This document shows, piece by piece, positions 15,939 to 25,642 of a stretch of DNA of 64,000 bases. The DNA is from Shimia haliotis (GTDB lineage: Bacteria; Pseudomonadota; Alphaproteobacteria; Rhodobacterales; Rhodobacteraceae). Within the stretch, counting starts at the first letter, position 1. Each line of letters begins with the position of its first letter. Below the pieces are notes generated by a model. That model had not been told where the DNA came from and ran no database searches. It saw nothing but the letters and a program-made list of their open reading frames with translations. The stretch is taken from the NCBI RefSeq assembly GCF_900114415.1, contig NZ_FOSZ01000001.1, forward strand, positions 620,001 to 684,000, written 5' to 3'. The position numbers were made by a program, and so were the translations under genes.

Positions 15939-16654
15939 CAGAGATGTTGTTTCGTGAGGATGCGTACCTGAAAGAAAGCGACGGCGCGGTTGTTGCGCAC
16001 ACGCCGGAAGGGGGAATCGTGCTTGATCAGTCGGTGTTCTATCCCACCGGTGGCGGGCAGCCCGGCGACAGCGGCGTTTTGGTGTGGGGCGACAATGCGA
16101 TTGAGATTGCCACAGCGCTAAAGTCGCCCGAGGGGGAGGTCGTTCTGGTTCCCGCGGAGCCCGCGGCATTGCCGCCCGTTGGCACATTGGTGGTACAGCG
16201 TCTGGATTGGGGCCGCCGGTACGGACACATGCGTGTGCATACGGCGTTGCACCTGCTGTCTGTGGTGATCCCGCTGCCGGTGACAGGTGGTTCCATATCC
16301 GCCGAAAAAGGACGGTTGGATTTTGACATGCCGGATGCACCCGAGGACAAAGAGGCGCTGAGCACGGCGCTCAATGAATTGATTGGCCGTGATTTAGAGG
16401 TTGGTGAGCAGTGGATCACCGATGAAGAACTGGCCGCGAATCCCGGGTTGGTCAAAACCATGTCGGTGCAGCCGCCCAAGGGGGCAGGGCTGGTTCGGCT
16501 GGTGCGCATCGGTGAAGGTGAGGGGCAGGTGGACCTGCAACCTTGTGGTGGCACCCATGTCGCGAGAACCGGAGAAATTGGTCGCGTGAGGCTTGGTAAG
16601 ATAGAGAAAAAAGGCAAACAGAACCGGCGGGTGTACTTGCATTTGGTTGGCTGA
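15935..16654 (+). CDS. Alanyl-tRNA editing protein (AlaX type)
   Basis: A 239-residue free-standing homologue of the AlaRS editing domain. The four zinc ligands of this family are visible as His102 and His106 (VHTALH) and Cys204 and His208 (PCGGTH). It hydrolyses Ser-tRNA(Ala) or Gly-tRNA(Ala) mischarged by alanyl-tRNA synthetase. The N-terminal half has the FYPTGGGQPGDSG motif. ATGA overlaps the stop of the channel gene, so the two are co-translated. A tRNA-Ser gene follows 82 bases downstream. Confidence 0.94.
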   Translation: MTEMLFREDAYLKESDGAVVAHTPEGGIVLDQSVFYPTGGGQPGDSGVLVWGDNAIEIATALKSPEGEVVLVPAEPAALPPVGTLVVQRLDWGRRYGHMRVHTALHLLSVVIPLPVTGGSISAEKGRLDFDMPDAPEDKEALSTALNELIGRDLEVGEQWITDEELAANPGLVKTMSVQPPKGAGLVRLVRIGEGEGQVDLQPCGGTHVARTGEIGRVRLGKIEKKGKQNRRVYLHLVG

Positions 16655-16736
16655 TCTCGGCGTGCAAAAAATCGCCGGGATAATGTGATTTTGCCTCTTG
16701 CAGACAGATCGCATTTGGCTGTAAACACCGCGCAAC

Positions 16737-16826
16737 GGACAGGTGGCCGAGTGGTCGAAGGCGCACGCCTGGAAAGTGTGTAGGCGGGAGACCGTCTCCA
16801 GGGTTCGAATCCCTGTCTGTCCGCCA
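16737..16826 (+). tRNA. tRNA-Ser (anticodon GGA)
   Basis: A 90-base tRNA with a long variable arm. The acceptor stem GGACAGG pairs with TCTGTCC (one G-U pair), the discriminator is G and CCA is encoded. The anticodon loop CTGGAAA, closed by CACGC/GTGTG, places GGA at 16771-16773. The T-arm is CAGGG-TTCGAAT-CCCTG. Confidence 0.97.
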
Positions 16827-17126
16827 TCTAGCCTTTTTGAACCCTTCTCCAAACGGACTTTGGCCTAAAAAGGCCCGTTATGTTTGGAAGTTATTGAGCC
16901 AGCACGGTTCGGGGTAAAACGCTGTCAGGCCCATCTTACCCCACAATCTGCTCTCTCGCCGCCTCACTCTCCGGACCTGTTGACCACGCATTTTTTTATA
17001 CGGTTTCAATAACTTGCTGGAACTGAGTCAACAAAATGTCCCGCTTTGAGGGGGCAGACTCGAGTCACGCGAACAGTCCCGGCGACTCGGATCTAAATCT
17101 TTGATCCTGCAGCGCTCATTTTGCTT
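16827..17126. other. Non-coding stretch between tRNA-Ser and the mobile remnant
   Basis: No gene was found here. It contains a small GGCCTAAAAAGGCC hairpin at about 16870 that may end the tRNA transcript. A 9-bp inverted pair AGTTATTGA / TCAATAACT at about 16891 and 17006 is also present. No duplicate of the tRNA 3' end was found downstream, so there is no evidence of tRNA-targeted integration. Confidence 0.5.
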
Positions 17127-17585
17127 TTATGGAAATTTATAAAACCGATCCAAATCATCGACTTGGATCGGTTTTTTGGCGTAGGTGTGCCAAGTGTTAT
17201 CTGCCTTCAAAACCAGCGCCAATCGCTGCTCGGCCCTAACGGGCGTCATCGGATCAAGCATTTCCGTCAGGCCCACAGATGGTGGATTTCCGTCCAGTAT
17301 GGCCTCGATGATATCGGGTGCCAGCAAGGTGAGCCGCATGACCCGCGTCAGATATGATGGTGAGACCTTCTCGTGCTCTGCAAGTTCCGCGATCGTGCCC
17401 ATGTCTCCGTCCTCGAGGATTTGGCGCCATCGATAGGCGCGCGCCACCGCCTTAATCAGCGTGTAGTCTGGACTGCGATTGTGCGTACCGGGCGGAAGCT
17501 GCACCTCTTTCCTCCCGCGGCGCTTGGCTACGCGGAATGGAATAGTGACAGTCACGGTTTCGGGGATAGTGGGTTTCTTGCTCAT
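17127..17585 (-). CDS. Small HTH-containing protein of the recombinase module
   Basis: A 152-residue protein with a basic N-terminal third and a helix-turn-helix-like segment at about 63-95 (IAELAEHEKVSPSYLTRVMR, followed by TLLAPDIIEAILDG), similar to the KorB/ParB type. It is the usual third member of a recombinase-DUF2924 module in alphaproteobacterial genomes; its function is unknown. The ATG overlaps the recombinase stop in ATGA. Unusually, a strong 13-bp hairpin (17141-17175) lies inside the last codons. Confidence 0.75.
   Translation of the reverse strand: MSKKPTIPETVTVTIPFRVAKRRGRKEVQLPPGTHNRSPDYTLIKAVARAYRWRQILEDGDMGTIAELAEHEKVSPSYLTRVMRLTLLAPDIIEAILDGNPPSVGLTEMLDPMTPVRAEQRLALVLKADNTWHTYAKKPIQVDDLDRFYKFP
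17141..17177 (-). terminator. Hairpin within the 3' end of the HTH gene
   Basis: AAAACCGATCCAA (17141-17153) and TTGGATCGGTTTT (17163-17175) form a perfect 13-bp stem with a nine-base loop. It lies within the last 16 codons of the minus-strand gene and can end transcription of the recombinase module. It also has a T-run on the plus strand and so may act in both directions. Confidence 0.6.
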
Positions 17586-18898
17586 GCGGCGGCATCCTTA
17601 TCCGCTGGGCTTTGCAGCAGCTCCTGGGCCAACTCCGCGAGCCCATCGATACGCATCCGGACGCTGATGGCGTTAGTGCCAATGTCGACCCACTCAACGG
17701 CCAAGGCGATGATACGTGTCTGCTCGGCTGGGAAGAGTTCATCCCACAGCGGATCGAATTGGTGCAGAGCCATGCGCGCATCGTCGAGAGTTATGCCGCG
17801 ACAATGGCTTTTCGCGGCGTCCCAAGCGCCTGCGATGATTTCTGGTTGGCGAAACATCGCACGGACCTGCTTGATCACGGCGGTCTCGATCTCACCGGCC
17901 GTGACGCGGCCAATCTGGCAGGATTCAGCGTCGTGCTTTAGGATCGACTGGCTGACATAGTAGCGATAAAGCTTGCCCCGCTTTCTCGTGTGGGTTGGTG
18001 AGAATGCCGCCCCATCGGGGCCGTAGATCAATCCCTTGAGCAGTGCTGGCGTCTCGGCGCGCGTATTGGCTGCCCGCTTATGTGGGCTCTCCTGAAGGAT
18101 GGTATGGACCTTGTCCCAGATAACGCGGTCAAGGATTGCCTCATGTTCCCCGGGATAGCTTTCGCCCTTGTGGACCGCCTCACCGATGTAGGCGCGGTTG
18201 TTCAGCAACCGGTAGAGGTACTTCTTGTCGATCCGATTTCCATTCGGCGTTAAGAGCCCAATCTGATCGATTTGGCGCGTCAGTTCCGTCGCGGAGCCGA
18301 TTTCGACAAAGCGCGCAAAGATCCAACGGATATGCTCAGCCTTCTCCTCATCGATTATGAGCTTTCGATTTTCGACGCGGTAGCCGTAGGGTGGCACGCC
18401 GCCCATCAAGATGCCCTTCTTGCGGCTGGCAGCAATTTTGTCGCGGATGCGCTCGGCGGTTACTTCACGCTCAAACTGGGCGAAGCTTAGCGGGATGTTC
18501 AGTGTCAACCGCCCCATGGACGTCGTCGTGTTGAACTGCTGGGTGACGGACACAAAGGTGACGTCCGTGCGGTCGAAGACCTCAACCAACTTGGCGAAGT
18601 CAGCCAGCGAGCGGCTGAGACGGTCAATCTTGTAAACAACAACTACGTCGACAAGACCCTCCTCGATGTCCTGCATCAGAGCCTTGAGACCCGGCCGTTC
18701 CAACGTGCCGCCGGACACGCCACCGTCGTCGTATTGTCCGCGGAGTACCACCCAGCCTTCCGATCGCTGACTGGCGATATAGGCCTCGCAGGCTTTACGC
18801 TGGGCGTGGAGGCTGTTGAATTCCTGCTCAAGCCCTTCGTCGCTGGATTTACGGGTGTAGATTGCGCAGCGCAGTTTGCGCAGGATCGGTTGTGTCAT
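17582..18898 (-). CDS. Serine recombinase (resolvase/invertase superfamily)
   Basis: A 438-residue large serine recombinase. The catalytic domain (about 8-155) begins with AIYTRKSSDEG, where Ser18 in the Y-T-R-x-S motif is the probable nucleophile, and has YKIDRLSRS and FAQFEREVTAERIRDK. A 'Recombinase' domain spans about 165-270 (GVPPYGYRV), followed by a zinc-ribbon-like region without clear cysteine pairs. Such enzymes catalyse integration or excision of mobile DNA. ATG at 18898 was chosen because it overlaps the stop of the preceding DUF2924 remnant (ATGA). The surroundings show only three module genes, so this is probably a relic of a larger element. Confidence 0.93.
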   Translation of the reverse strand: MTQPILRKLRCAIYTRKSSDEGLEQEFNSLHAQRKACEAYIASQRSEGWVVLRGQYDDGGVSGGTLERPGLKALMQDIEEGLVDVVVVYKIDRLSRSLADFAKLVEVFDRTDVTFVSVTQQFNTTTSMGRLTLNIPLSFAQFEREVTAERIRDKIAASRKKGILMGGVPPYGYRVENRKLIIDEEKAEHIRWIFARFVEIGSATELTRQIDQIGLLTPNGNRIDKKYLYRLLNNRAYIGEAVHKGESYPGEHEAILDRVIWDKVHTILQESPHKRAANTRAETPALLKGLIYGPDGAAFSPTHTRKRGKLYRYYVSQSILKHDAESCQIGRVTAGEIETAVIKQVRAMFRQPEIIAGAWDAAKSHCRGITLDDARMALHQFDPLWDELFPAEQTRIIALAVEWVDIGTNAISVRMRIDGLAELAQELLQSPADKDAAA

Positions 18899-19200
18899 GT
18901 CCGCCCACGATAGTTCTTCAAGCCACAGAAGACCCAGCCATTCCAGCGAGTGCCGGTGATGGCGCGGGCGATGGCGGACTGCGACTTGTACGGGCGCCCC
19001 TGCCATTCATACCCATCGACCGTCACCGTGACGACATGCTCGACCCCCTGCCATTCGCGGAGCAGCCTTGTGCCCACGATCGGCTTGATATCAGCGCGGA
19101 TGCGGCTTTTCAGGCGATCGCCGCCATCGAGATCCTCGCCCAGCTTCGCCAGTCGTTTGAGGGTCTCGGGTTTCAGGCCACCTGATCCCGCACGCTGACC
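18895..19200 (-). pseudogene. Truncated DUF2924 gene
   Basis: The frame carries the C-terminal part of a DUF2924 protein: GGLKPETLKRLAKLGEDLDG, then GTRLLREWQGVEH and ITGTRWNGWVFCGLKN. It is open from an in-frame stop at 19203..19201 and has no ATG; the only start is a GTG at 19077. The normal N-terminal half (about 70 residues) is absent, and the upstream DNA does not encode it in another frame that I can recognise. DUF2924 proteins usually precede recombinases of this type. Truncation suggests that the element was cut by deletion at this end. Confidence 0.7.
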
Positions 19201-19520
19201 TCACTCCGCGTCTCTCGGTCGTTGTGCAGGCGTTGGGGCACGTTTCCTACCAAGCCTATGCGTTGGCCGACAACCTCGTTAATGGAGAACACAGCCTGTT
19301 TAACCACCAGCTGGCGGCCTATCGGGAGGCGCAGGCGCGTCTGGCGCGGTATCCGTTGGCGGACGATCTCCTCCGCAAGCAATTCCATAAATGTCTGGCA
19401 TTCCCGATCCGCCTCGACAGCCGATCCGCGGTTCGTTGTAGGAAAGAACCGGTTCTTGTGCGGCCTAGTGGGAATGAGCGTTGGTTCGCTTGGCCGTCCT
19501 TAAACGTCTGTAGATCCAAA
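19201..19520. other. Non-coding or decayed stretch beyond the DUF2924 remnant
   Basis: No gene can be supported here. Several short overlapping frames exist on both strands (for example 19224-19595 plus and 19173-19388 minus), but none matches a family I know or has a ribosome binding site. It is probably the ruined edge of the mobile element. Confidence 0.5.
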
Positions 19521-19547
19521 GAAAAAGCCCCGCCAAATTGGCGAGGC
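19521..19547 (-). terminator. Rho-independent terminator of the nqr operon
   Basis: On the minus strand GCCTCGCCAA and TTGGCGGGGC form a 10-bp stem, with one G-T pair, directly followed by TTTTTC (19547..19521). It lies just after the nqrF stop codon. Confidence 0.8.
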
Positions 19548-19569
19548 TTCCTTTTGTTTTGCAGGAAGA

Positions 19570-20793
19570 TCAGCCGCCGAAATCATCGAGCATGATGTCT
19601 TCGCGATCCACACCCAATTCCAGCAGCATGTTGATCACGGACTGGTTCATGATGGGTGGGCCACACATGTAGTATTCGCAATCTTCGGGTGCCGGGTGGT
19701 TCTTGAGGTATTCTTCAAAAAGCACGTTGTGGATGAAGCCGGTGTAGCCGCCCCAATCGTCCTCAGGCAGAGCGTCAGAGAGCGCAACGTGCCAGTCGAA
19801 GTTGTCAAAGTCTTTGGCCAGACCGTCGAAATCCTCGACAAAGAACATCTCGCGTTTGGAGCGGGCACCATACCAGAAAGAGATCTTGCGGTCGCGGTTT
19901 TCCAGACGCTTGAGTTGGTCGAAGATGTGGGAGCGCATGGGCGCCATGCCGGCACCACCACCGATGAAGACCATCTCTTTTTGCGTGTCACGGGCGAAGA
20001 ATTCGCCAAACGGGCCGGAGATGGTGACTTTGTCACCGGGTTTCAGGTTGAAGATGTAGGAGGACATCTGACCCGGCGGGATGCCTTGGGTGCCCGGAGG
20101 CGGGGAGGCCACGCGCACGTTGAGCATGATCAGGCCTTTTTCGTCCGGATAGTTGGCCATCGAATAGGCGCGTTCAACCGGCTCGGTCACGGTGGACTCA
20201 TACTGCCAGAGGTTAAACTTGTCCCAGTCTTCCTTGTATTCTTCCTCGATCGCGAAGTCCTTGTAGCTCAGCTTGTGGGCCGGGGCTTCGATCTGGATGT
20301 ACCCACCAGCGCGGAAGTTCACGTCTTCGCCTTCGGGCAGTTCAAGAACGAGGTTCTTAATGAAGGTGGCGACGTTTTCGTTTGAGCGCACAGTGCACTC
20401 CCACTTTTTCACGCCAAAGACCTCTTCGGGAACTTCGATGTTCATGTCCTGTTTGACGGCCACCTGACAGGACAGGCGGTCGCCGCACGCGGCTTCGCGC
20501 TTTGTGATGTGGGCTTCTTCCGTGGGCAGGATCGACCCGCCGCCGGAATGCACACGCACTTTACACTGCGCACAGGTGCCACCGCCGCCACAGGCGGATG
20601 GCACGAAGAGTTTCTGTTCCGCCAGCGTTTGCAGCAGTTTGCCACCGGCAGGAACCGACACGGTTTTTTCGCCGTTGATGGTGATGTTGACGTTGCCCGT
20701 CGACACCAGCCGCGAACGGGCCAACAGGATGATTGTCACCAGTGCGATAACGATCAGGGTGAAGAGGACGACGCCTAGGGTAAAGGTTTCCAT
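19570..20793 (-). CDS. nqrF: Na+-NQR subunit F (NADH-oxidising flavoprotein)
   Basis: A 407-residue subunit. One N-terminal transmembrane helix (5-26) is followed by a 2Fe-2S ferredoxin domain with Cys68, Cys74, Cys77 and Cys109 ([11 protein letters not shown]). FAD-binding (RAYSMANYP) and NADH-binding ([19 protein letters not shown]) domains complete it. It takes electrons from NADH into the Na+-translocating NADH:quinone oxidoreductase. It is the last gene of nqrABCDEF and is followed by a terminator. Confidence 0.98.
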   Translation of the reverse strand: METFTLGVVLFTLIVIALVTIILLARSRLVSTGNVNITINGEKTVSVPAGGKLLQTLAEQKLFVPSACGGGGTCAQCKVRVHSGGGSILPTEEAHITKREAACGDRLSCQVAVKQDMNIEVPEEVFGVKKWECTVRSNENVATFIKNLVLELPEGEDVNFRAGGYIQIEAPAHKLSYKDFAIEEEYKEDWDKFNLWQYESTVTEPVERAYSMANYPDEKGLIMLNVRVASPPPGTQGIPPGQMSSYIFNLKPGDKVTISGPFGEFFARDTQKEMVFIGGGAGMAPMRSHIFDQLKRLENRDRKISFWYGARSKREMFFVEDFDGLAKDFDNFDWHVALSDALPEDDWGGYTGFIHNVLFEEYLKNHPAPEDCEYYMCGPPIMNQSVINMLLELGVDREDIMLDDFGG

Positions 20794-20806
20794 GTCTGTC
20801 GATCCT

Positions 20807-21414
<608 letters not shown>

Positions 21415-21415
<1 letters not shown>

Positions 21416-22068
21416 TAGTGGTCCTCCACAACTTGGATTTTGTATTCACGGTTTTCTACCTGCTCCGGCTTCCATGCACGGACAGCCCAGATCAGAAGAC
21501 CGATGATGAAGAAGGCCGATGGCGGCAGAAGCAGCATGCCGTTGGGCACATACCAGCCGCCGTTGTTCACGGTGGGCAGGATGGTGATGCCGAAAAGGCT
21601 GCCTGCGCCAAACAGTTCACGAATGAAACCCACGACCAGCAGAAGCGCACCGTAGCCGAGGCCGTTGCCGACACCGTCGATGAAGCTGTCAATCGGTGGG
21701 TTCTTCATGGCGAAGGCTTCCGCGCGGCCCATCACGATACAGTTGGTGATGATCAGGCCGACGAAGACCGAAAGGGTCTTGGAAATCTCGTAGGCGTAAG
21801 CCTTGAGCACCTGATCCACGATGATCACCAAGGAGGCGATGATCACCATCTGCACGATGATCCGGATCGAGCCCGGGATCTGGTTGCGCAGTACCGAGAT
21901 GAACATCGAACTGAAGCCCGTCACTGCCGTCACTGCGAGTGCCATCACAAAGGCCACTTGCAGCGAGGAGGTCACGGCCAGCGCCGAACAGATGCCAAGC
22001 ACCTGCAGGGTGATCGGGTTGTTGTCGACCAACGGGTCGACCAGAAGGTCTCTTTTGGTCTGGGCCAT
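21415..22068 (-). CDS. nqrD: Na+-NQR subunit D
   Basis: A 217-residue protein with six transmembrane helices, homologous to Rnf[22 protein letters not shown] at the N-terminus and [17 protein letters not shown] near residue 110 are family hallmarks; Cys28 and Cys111 are candidates for the shared iron site with NqrE. The gene is joined to nqrC and nqrE by overlapping or touching codons. Confidence 0.98.
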
Positions 22069-22877
22069 CAGATGTCTCCCGATTTTAGGTTTTCAAGGAA
22101 GGGGGCAAAGCCGGCTTCGCCCATCCAGAAGCGGACTAGGTTGTCCACACCCACAGAGGTCAGCGTTGCGCCAGCAAGCGCGTCGACGTGGAAGTCGGCA
22201 CCGGCGGGCGGAGCGGTTTTAGCGACGGTGATTTGCAGATCACCTGCGTCATCCGCCAGTTTTTTGCCGCTCCAGAGCGATTTCCAGCGCGGGTTATCCA
22301 CCTCGGCGCCAAGGCCGGGTGTTTCGCCGTGTGCGTAGAACTGCAGACCGAAGATGTCGTTGCCGTTCTCTTCGAGCGCGATGAAGCCATAAAGCGTCGA
22401 CCAGAGGCCATAGCCGTGGATCGGCAGAATCACCTTATCAAGGCTGCCGTCTTCGTTGCGCAGCAGATAAACAGTGGCGAACTTGGTCTTACGGCCAATG
22501 CCGGCTGGATCATTAGCCAGTGCCACAGAAAGCTCTGGATCAGAAGCGGCGGCGCGGTCGTCGAAGGTTGCGGCGTCGAACTGGTCGGTGAAGGTGCCGG
22601 TTTCCAGCTCCACCACGCGGGGTTCAAAGACCGAGAAGCCTTCGAGCACGTCCATGCCGTCCTCGTAAAGACCGGCAACTTGCAGAACGTTGGCCTGTTT
22701 GTCCTTAAGCTTGTTCTGCTCTTGCAGCGGACGCAGGGCGACCGAGGTGGCCGACACGATCATCGAGGCCACAAGACAGAGCGTCACGGCGATGAAAATC
22801 GTTTTGCCGACGCTGTCGGGCGGCGCAGCCAGAAAGCGGCCGATGGGGCCTTTGGGTTGGGGGGAGGTATCAGACAT
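22068..22877 (-). CDS. nqrC: Na+-NQR subunit C (covalent FMN)
   Basis: A 269-residue subunit with one N-terminal membrane helix (25-47) and a periplasmic FMN-binding domain. The flavinylation motif is [10 protein letters not shown] at 232-241, with Thr238 as the expected FMN-bound residue. The serine usual in S-G-A-T is replaced by alanine. FMN is attached by ApbE, whose gene lies divergently at 25643. Confidence 0.97.
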   Translation of the reverse strand: MSDTSPQPKGPIGRFLAAPPDSVGKTIFIAVTLCLVASMIVSATSVALRPLQEQNKLKDKQANVLQVAGLYEDGMDVLEGFSVFEPRVVELETGTFTDQFDAATFDDRAAASDPELSVALANDPAGIGRKTKFATVYLLRNEDGSLDKVILPIHGYGLWSTLYGFIALEENGNDIFGLQFYAHGETPGLGAEVDNPRWKSLWSGKKLADDAGDLQITVAKTAPPAGADFHVDALAGATLTSVGVDNLVRFWMGEAGFAPFLENLKSGDI

Positions 22878-24069
22878 TGCGACGCGCTCTCCGTTTGATG
22901 TTGGCCTGAACGACGAAGTAATCGATCAGTGGCGCAAAGACGTTGCCGAAAAGGATCGCGAGCATCATGCCTTCCGGGAAGGCGGGGTTCAGCACGCGGA
23001 TCATGACAACCATGAAGCCGATAAGCGCGCCGTAGATGTAGCGACCAGCGTTGGTGTGGGAGGCGGAAACCGGTTCCGTGACCATGAACACAAGTCCAAA
23101 GGCAAAACCGCCGACCACAAAGTGCCAATACCAGGGCATGGCGAACATCGGGTTGGTGTCAGAGCCAATGAGGTTCAGGAGCAGCGAGAAGCCGATCATG
23201 CCGCCCATACAGCCGACAACCAGACGCCAGTTGGCGATCTTGGTGATCAGCAGGAAGGCAAGACCAATCAGACAGGCCAGCGCGGACACTTCGCCGATAG
23301 AACCCTGAACGGTGCCGACAAAGCTGTTCATCCAGTTCATGCCGTTTGCAGCAAGTTCTTGATAGCCTTGGGAGGCGCCAATCGAGAGGGCGGTTGCGCC
23401 GGAGAAGCCGTCAACCGGTGTCCAGATCGTATCGCCCGACATGTTTGCCGGATAGGCAAAATAGAGGAACGCACGGCCGGTCAGGGCGGGGTTGAGGAAG
23501 TTCTTGCCGGTGCCGCCGAAAACTTCTTTGCCGATCACAACGCCGAAGCTGATGCCGAGGGCAACCTGCCAGAGCGGTGCCGCAGGCGGCATGATCAGGG
23601 CAAACAGCATGGAGGTGACGAGGAAGCCTTCGTTCACTTCGTGGCCGCGTACTGTGGCAAACAGCACTTCCCAGATGCCGCCCACGACCAGAGTCGTGAT
23701 GTAGATCGGCAGGAAGTAAAGCAGCCCGTGGGCGAAGTTCGCCAGCGGATTGGAGGCGTTGAAGCCGATGCCGAGGGTGGAGATGATCCACGCGCGCCAA
23801 CCCGACGGGTCGATGGTTTCATAGGCCGAATTGACCTGAAGCCCGACGTTATAAAGCCCCATGATGATACAGGGGATCGTCGCCAGCACCACATAGGTCA
23901 TGATGCGCTTCATATCGACATAGGACCGCGCGTGAGGCGCGGCGGTGGTCACGGTCTTGGGGGTAAAACACAGGCTTTCCACCATCTCGTAGATGGGGAA
24001 GAGCTTTTCGTACTTACCGCCTTTGACGAAATTTGGCTCGATGCGGTCAAAGAAATTGCGCAACCCCAT
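22870..24069 (-). CDS. nqrB: Na+-NQR subunit B (covalent FMN, Na+ channel)
   Basis: A 399-residue membrane subunit with about ten helices. DGFSGATALS at 220-229 is a perfect flavinylation motif with Thr226 as the FMN site. ATG at 24069 was chosen over an upstream in-frame start at 24201 because the protein then begins MGLRNFFDRIEPNF as in other NqrB proteins and sits one base after the nqrA stop. The upstream extension is the shadow of nqrA. It overlaps nqrC by eight bases. Confidence 0.97.
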   Translation of the reverse strand: MGLRNFFDRIEPNFVKGGKYEKLFPIYEMVESLCFTPKTVTTAAPHARSYVDMKRIMTYVVLATIPCIIMGLYNVGLQVNSAYETIDPSGWRAWIISTLGIGFNASNPLANFAHGLLYFLPIYITTLVVGGIWEVLFATVRGHEVNEGFLVTSMLFALIMPPAAPLWQVALGISFGVVIGKEVFGGTGKNFLNPALTGRAFLYFAYPANMSGDTIWTPVDGFSGATALSIGASQGYQELAANGMNWMNSFVGTVQGSIGEVSALACLIGLAFLLITKIANWRLVVGCMGGMIGFSLLLNLIGSDTNPMFAMPWYWHFVVGGFAFGLVFMVTEPVSASHTNAGRYIYGALIGFMVVMIRVLNPAFPEGMMLAILFGNVFAPLIDYFVVQANIKRRARRNV

Positions 24070-24070
24070 A

Positions 24071-25408
24071 TCAGCCCTCCCGTTCAATTTTGGTGAGGCT
24101 GTCGCGGAGTGCGATGCCGTATTCATATTTGGCCGGGCAGGCGAAGCCCACGAGACCGAGGTCTTCTTCGTCGAGTTCCAGCGCGCCAAGCGCCTGAGCA
24201 TCGTCGGTGTCCATCACCAGAAGTGCCCGCAAAAGCTGGGTCGGCAGGAAGTCCTGCGGCATCAGCTCCTCAAAGGTGCCCAGCGGCACCATGGCGCGAC
24301 GGCCACCGTTGAGGTTGGAGGTCAGCGGGTAGAGCTTTTTGGCAAAAGCGCTGCCCAGCACCGGAAGGTAGGAGTATTTCGACGCCATTGGGCGGATCCA
24401 GCCCATCGGGATCTGCTTGTGGTCTTCTTCGATCACGGTCAGCTGACGGGCATAGCGGCCCAGATAGCTTTCGACCGGATCGCCGGCCTTGCCGCTTAGG
24501 ATAGAGCCAGAGATCAGGCGCACAGGCGCATCGCCTGCGATTTCGCCGTTGGTCAGCTCGACCATCGAGGCACCGGCCAGTGTACGGATCAGGCGCGCGT
24601 TGGATGCCAGCGGGCCACAGAGAGCGATCACGCGTTCCGCAGATACGTTGCCGGTTGCGAGCAGGCGGCCAATGGCAATCACATCCTGATAGGAGATGGT
24701 CCAGACCGTCTTGGTCGCCGAGGGCGGCTCAAGGAAATGCATGTGGGTACCCGAAAGGCCTGCGGGGTGCTTGCCTTCAAAGGTGGCGACCTCAACACCG
24801 TCCGCGGTCGGCACGGTCGCACCTTTGGCGTGGCAGAGGTAGGTTTTGCCGTCTGTCAGCTTGGTGATCGCGGTCAGGCCGGTGGCGAATGCGTCACCTG
24901 CGTCTGCGATGATCAGGGCAGGGTCGCCAGCGAGCGGCTCTGTGTCCATCGCGTTGACGTAGATCGCGGCAGGTGTTTCGTCGGCGGCCGGCACCTTGGA
25001 GTAGGGGCGCGTGCGGAACGCTCCCCATTGACCTGCGGCGCACAGTTTCTCGATTAGCCCTTCACGAGTGGCTGCGTCGCCCACGGTGGAGAAATCCACC
25101 GGATCGGCTGCGGATGCATCCACTTCGATCTCAATCGAGAGCAATTTACGCCGAGCGCCGCGGTTGATCGCTTTGACGCGACCCGACACGGGCGAGACGA
25201 TCAATGCCTCGGGCGAATCCTTGTGGGCCATCGCTGGCGTACCGGCGGCGACGATGTCACCTTCGGTCACAGAGATTCGGGGTTTCAATCCAATATAGTC
25301 ATTGCCGAGGATCGCCACGGTTTTGACTGCTGGACCTTCATGTATTCCTTCGCCGGGAGCCCCGGTGACTGGAAGAGTCAGGCCTTTTCGTAGCACGAAA
25401 TGCTGCAC
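24071..25408 (-). CDS. nqrA: Na+-NQR subunit A
   Basis: A 445-residue peripheral subunit that starts the operon. It shows the lipoyl-like N-terminal fold (KTVAILGNDYIGLKPRISV, EGDIVAAGTPAMAHK) and the NqrA signature GTHMHFLEPPSATKTVWTI. It lacks Fe-S cysteine motifs, as expected for NqrA as opposed to RnfC. It helps form the quinone site. The divergent gene apbE lies 234 bases away. Confidence 0.97.
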   Translation of the reverse strand: MQHFVLRKGLTLPVTGAPGEGIHEGPAVKTVAILGNDYIGLKPRISVTEGDIVAAGTPAMAHKDSPEALIVSPVSGRVKAINRGARRKLLSIEIEVDASAADPVDFSTVGDAATREGLIEKLCAAGQWGAFRTRPYSKVPAADETPAAIYVNAMDTEPLAGDPALIIADAGDAFATGLTAITKLTDGKTYLCHAKGATVPTADGVEVATFEGKHPAGLSGTHMHFLEPPSATKTVWTISYQDVIAIGRLLATGNVSAERVIALCGPLASNARLIRTLAGASMVELTNGEIAGDAPVRLISGSILSGKAGDPVESYLGRYARQLTVIEEDHKQIPMGWIRPMASKYSYLPVLGSAFAKKLYPLTSNLNGGRRAMVPLGTFEELMPQDFLPTQLLRALLVMDTDDAQALGALELDEEDLGLVGFACPAKYEYGIALRDSLTKIEREG

Positions 25409-25642
25409 GCCAATGTCATCCTGTCGTTAGCTTTGGTGGGTATATGAATTTGATTGCGCCTGCGTATACGCTGGAATTTCATCTTCAACCACCCTTTATC
25501 GCACCAATTTACACGTTTTTGCTATTGTTTCTCGTAGGCGCTGGAAATAGTGTGCGCGCGAATTCAGAACGCGCATCAATTTTGTCCGGACGCAGGGTCG
25601 CGGCCTTTTGTTGATGCCTCAACTCACAGTGACGTGCCTGAC

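Noticed and set aside
16801-17200. Integration of an island into tRNA-Ser
   Set aside because: No second copy of the tRNA 3' end was found and the recombinase is of the serine type; the adjacency may be chance.
19224-19595. Plus-strand frame of 123 codons beyond the DUF2924 remnant
   Set aside because: No recognised family, GTG start without ribosome binding site, and it runs into the nqr terminator and nqrF antisense.
24069-24201. 44-residue N-terminal extension of NqrB
   Set aside because: It is a shadow of nqrA; NqrB proteins begin at MGLRNFF and the next start follows the nqrA stop.
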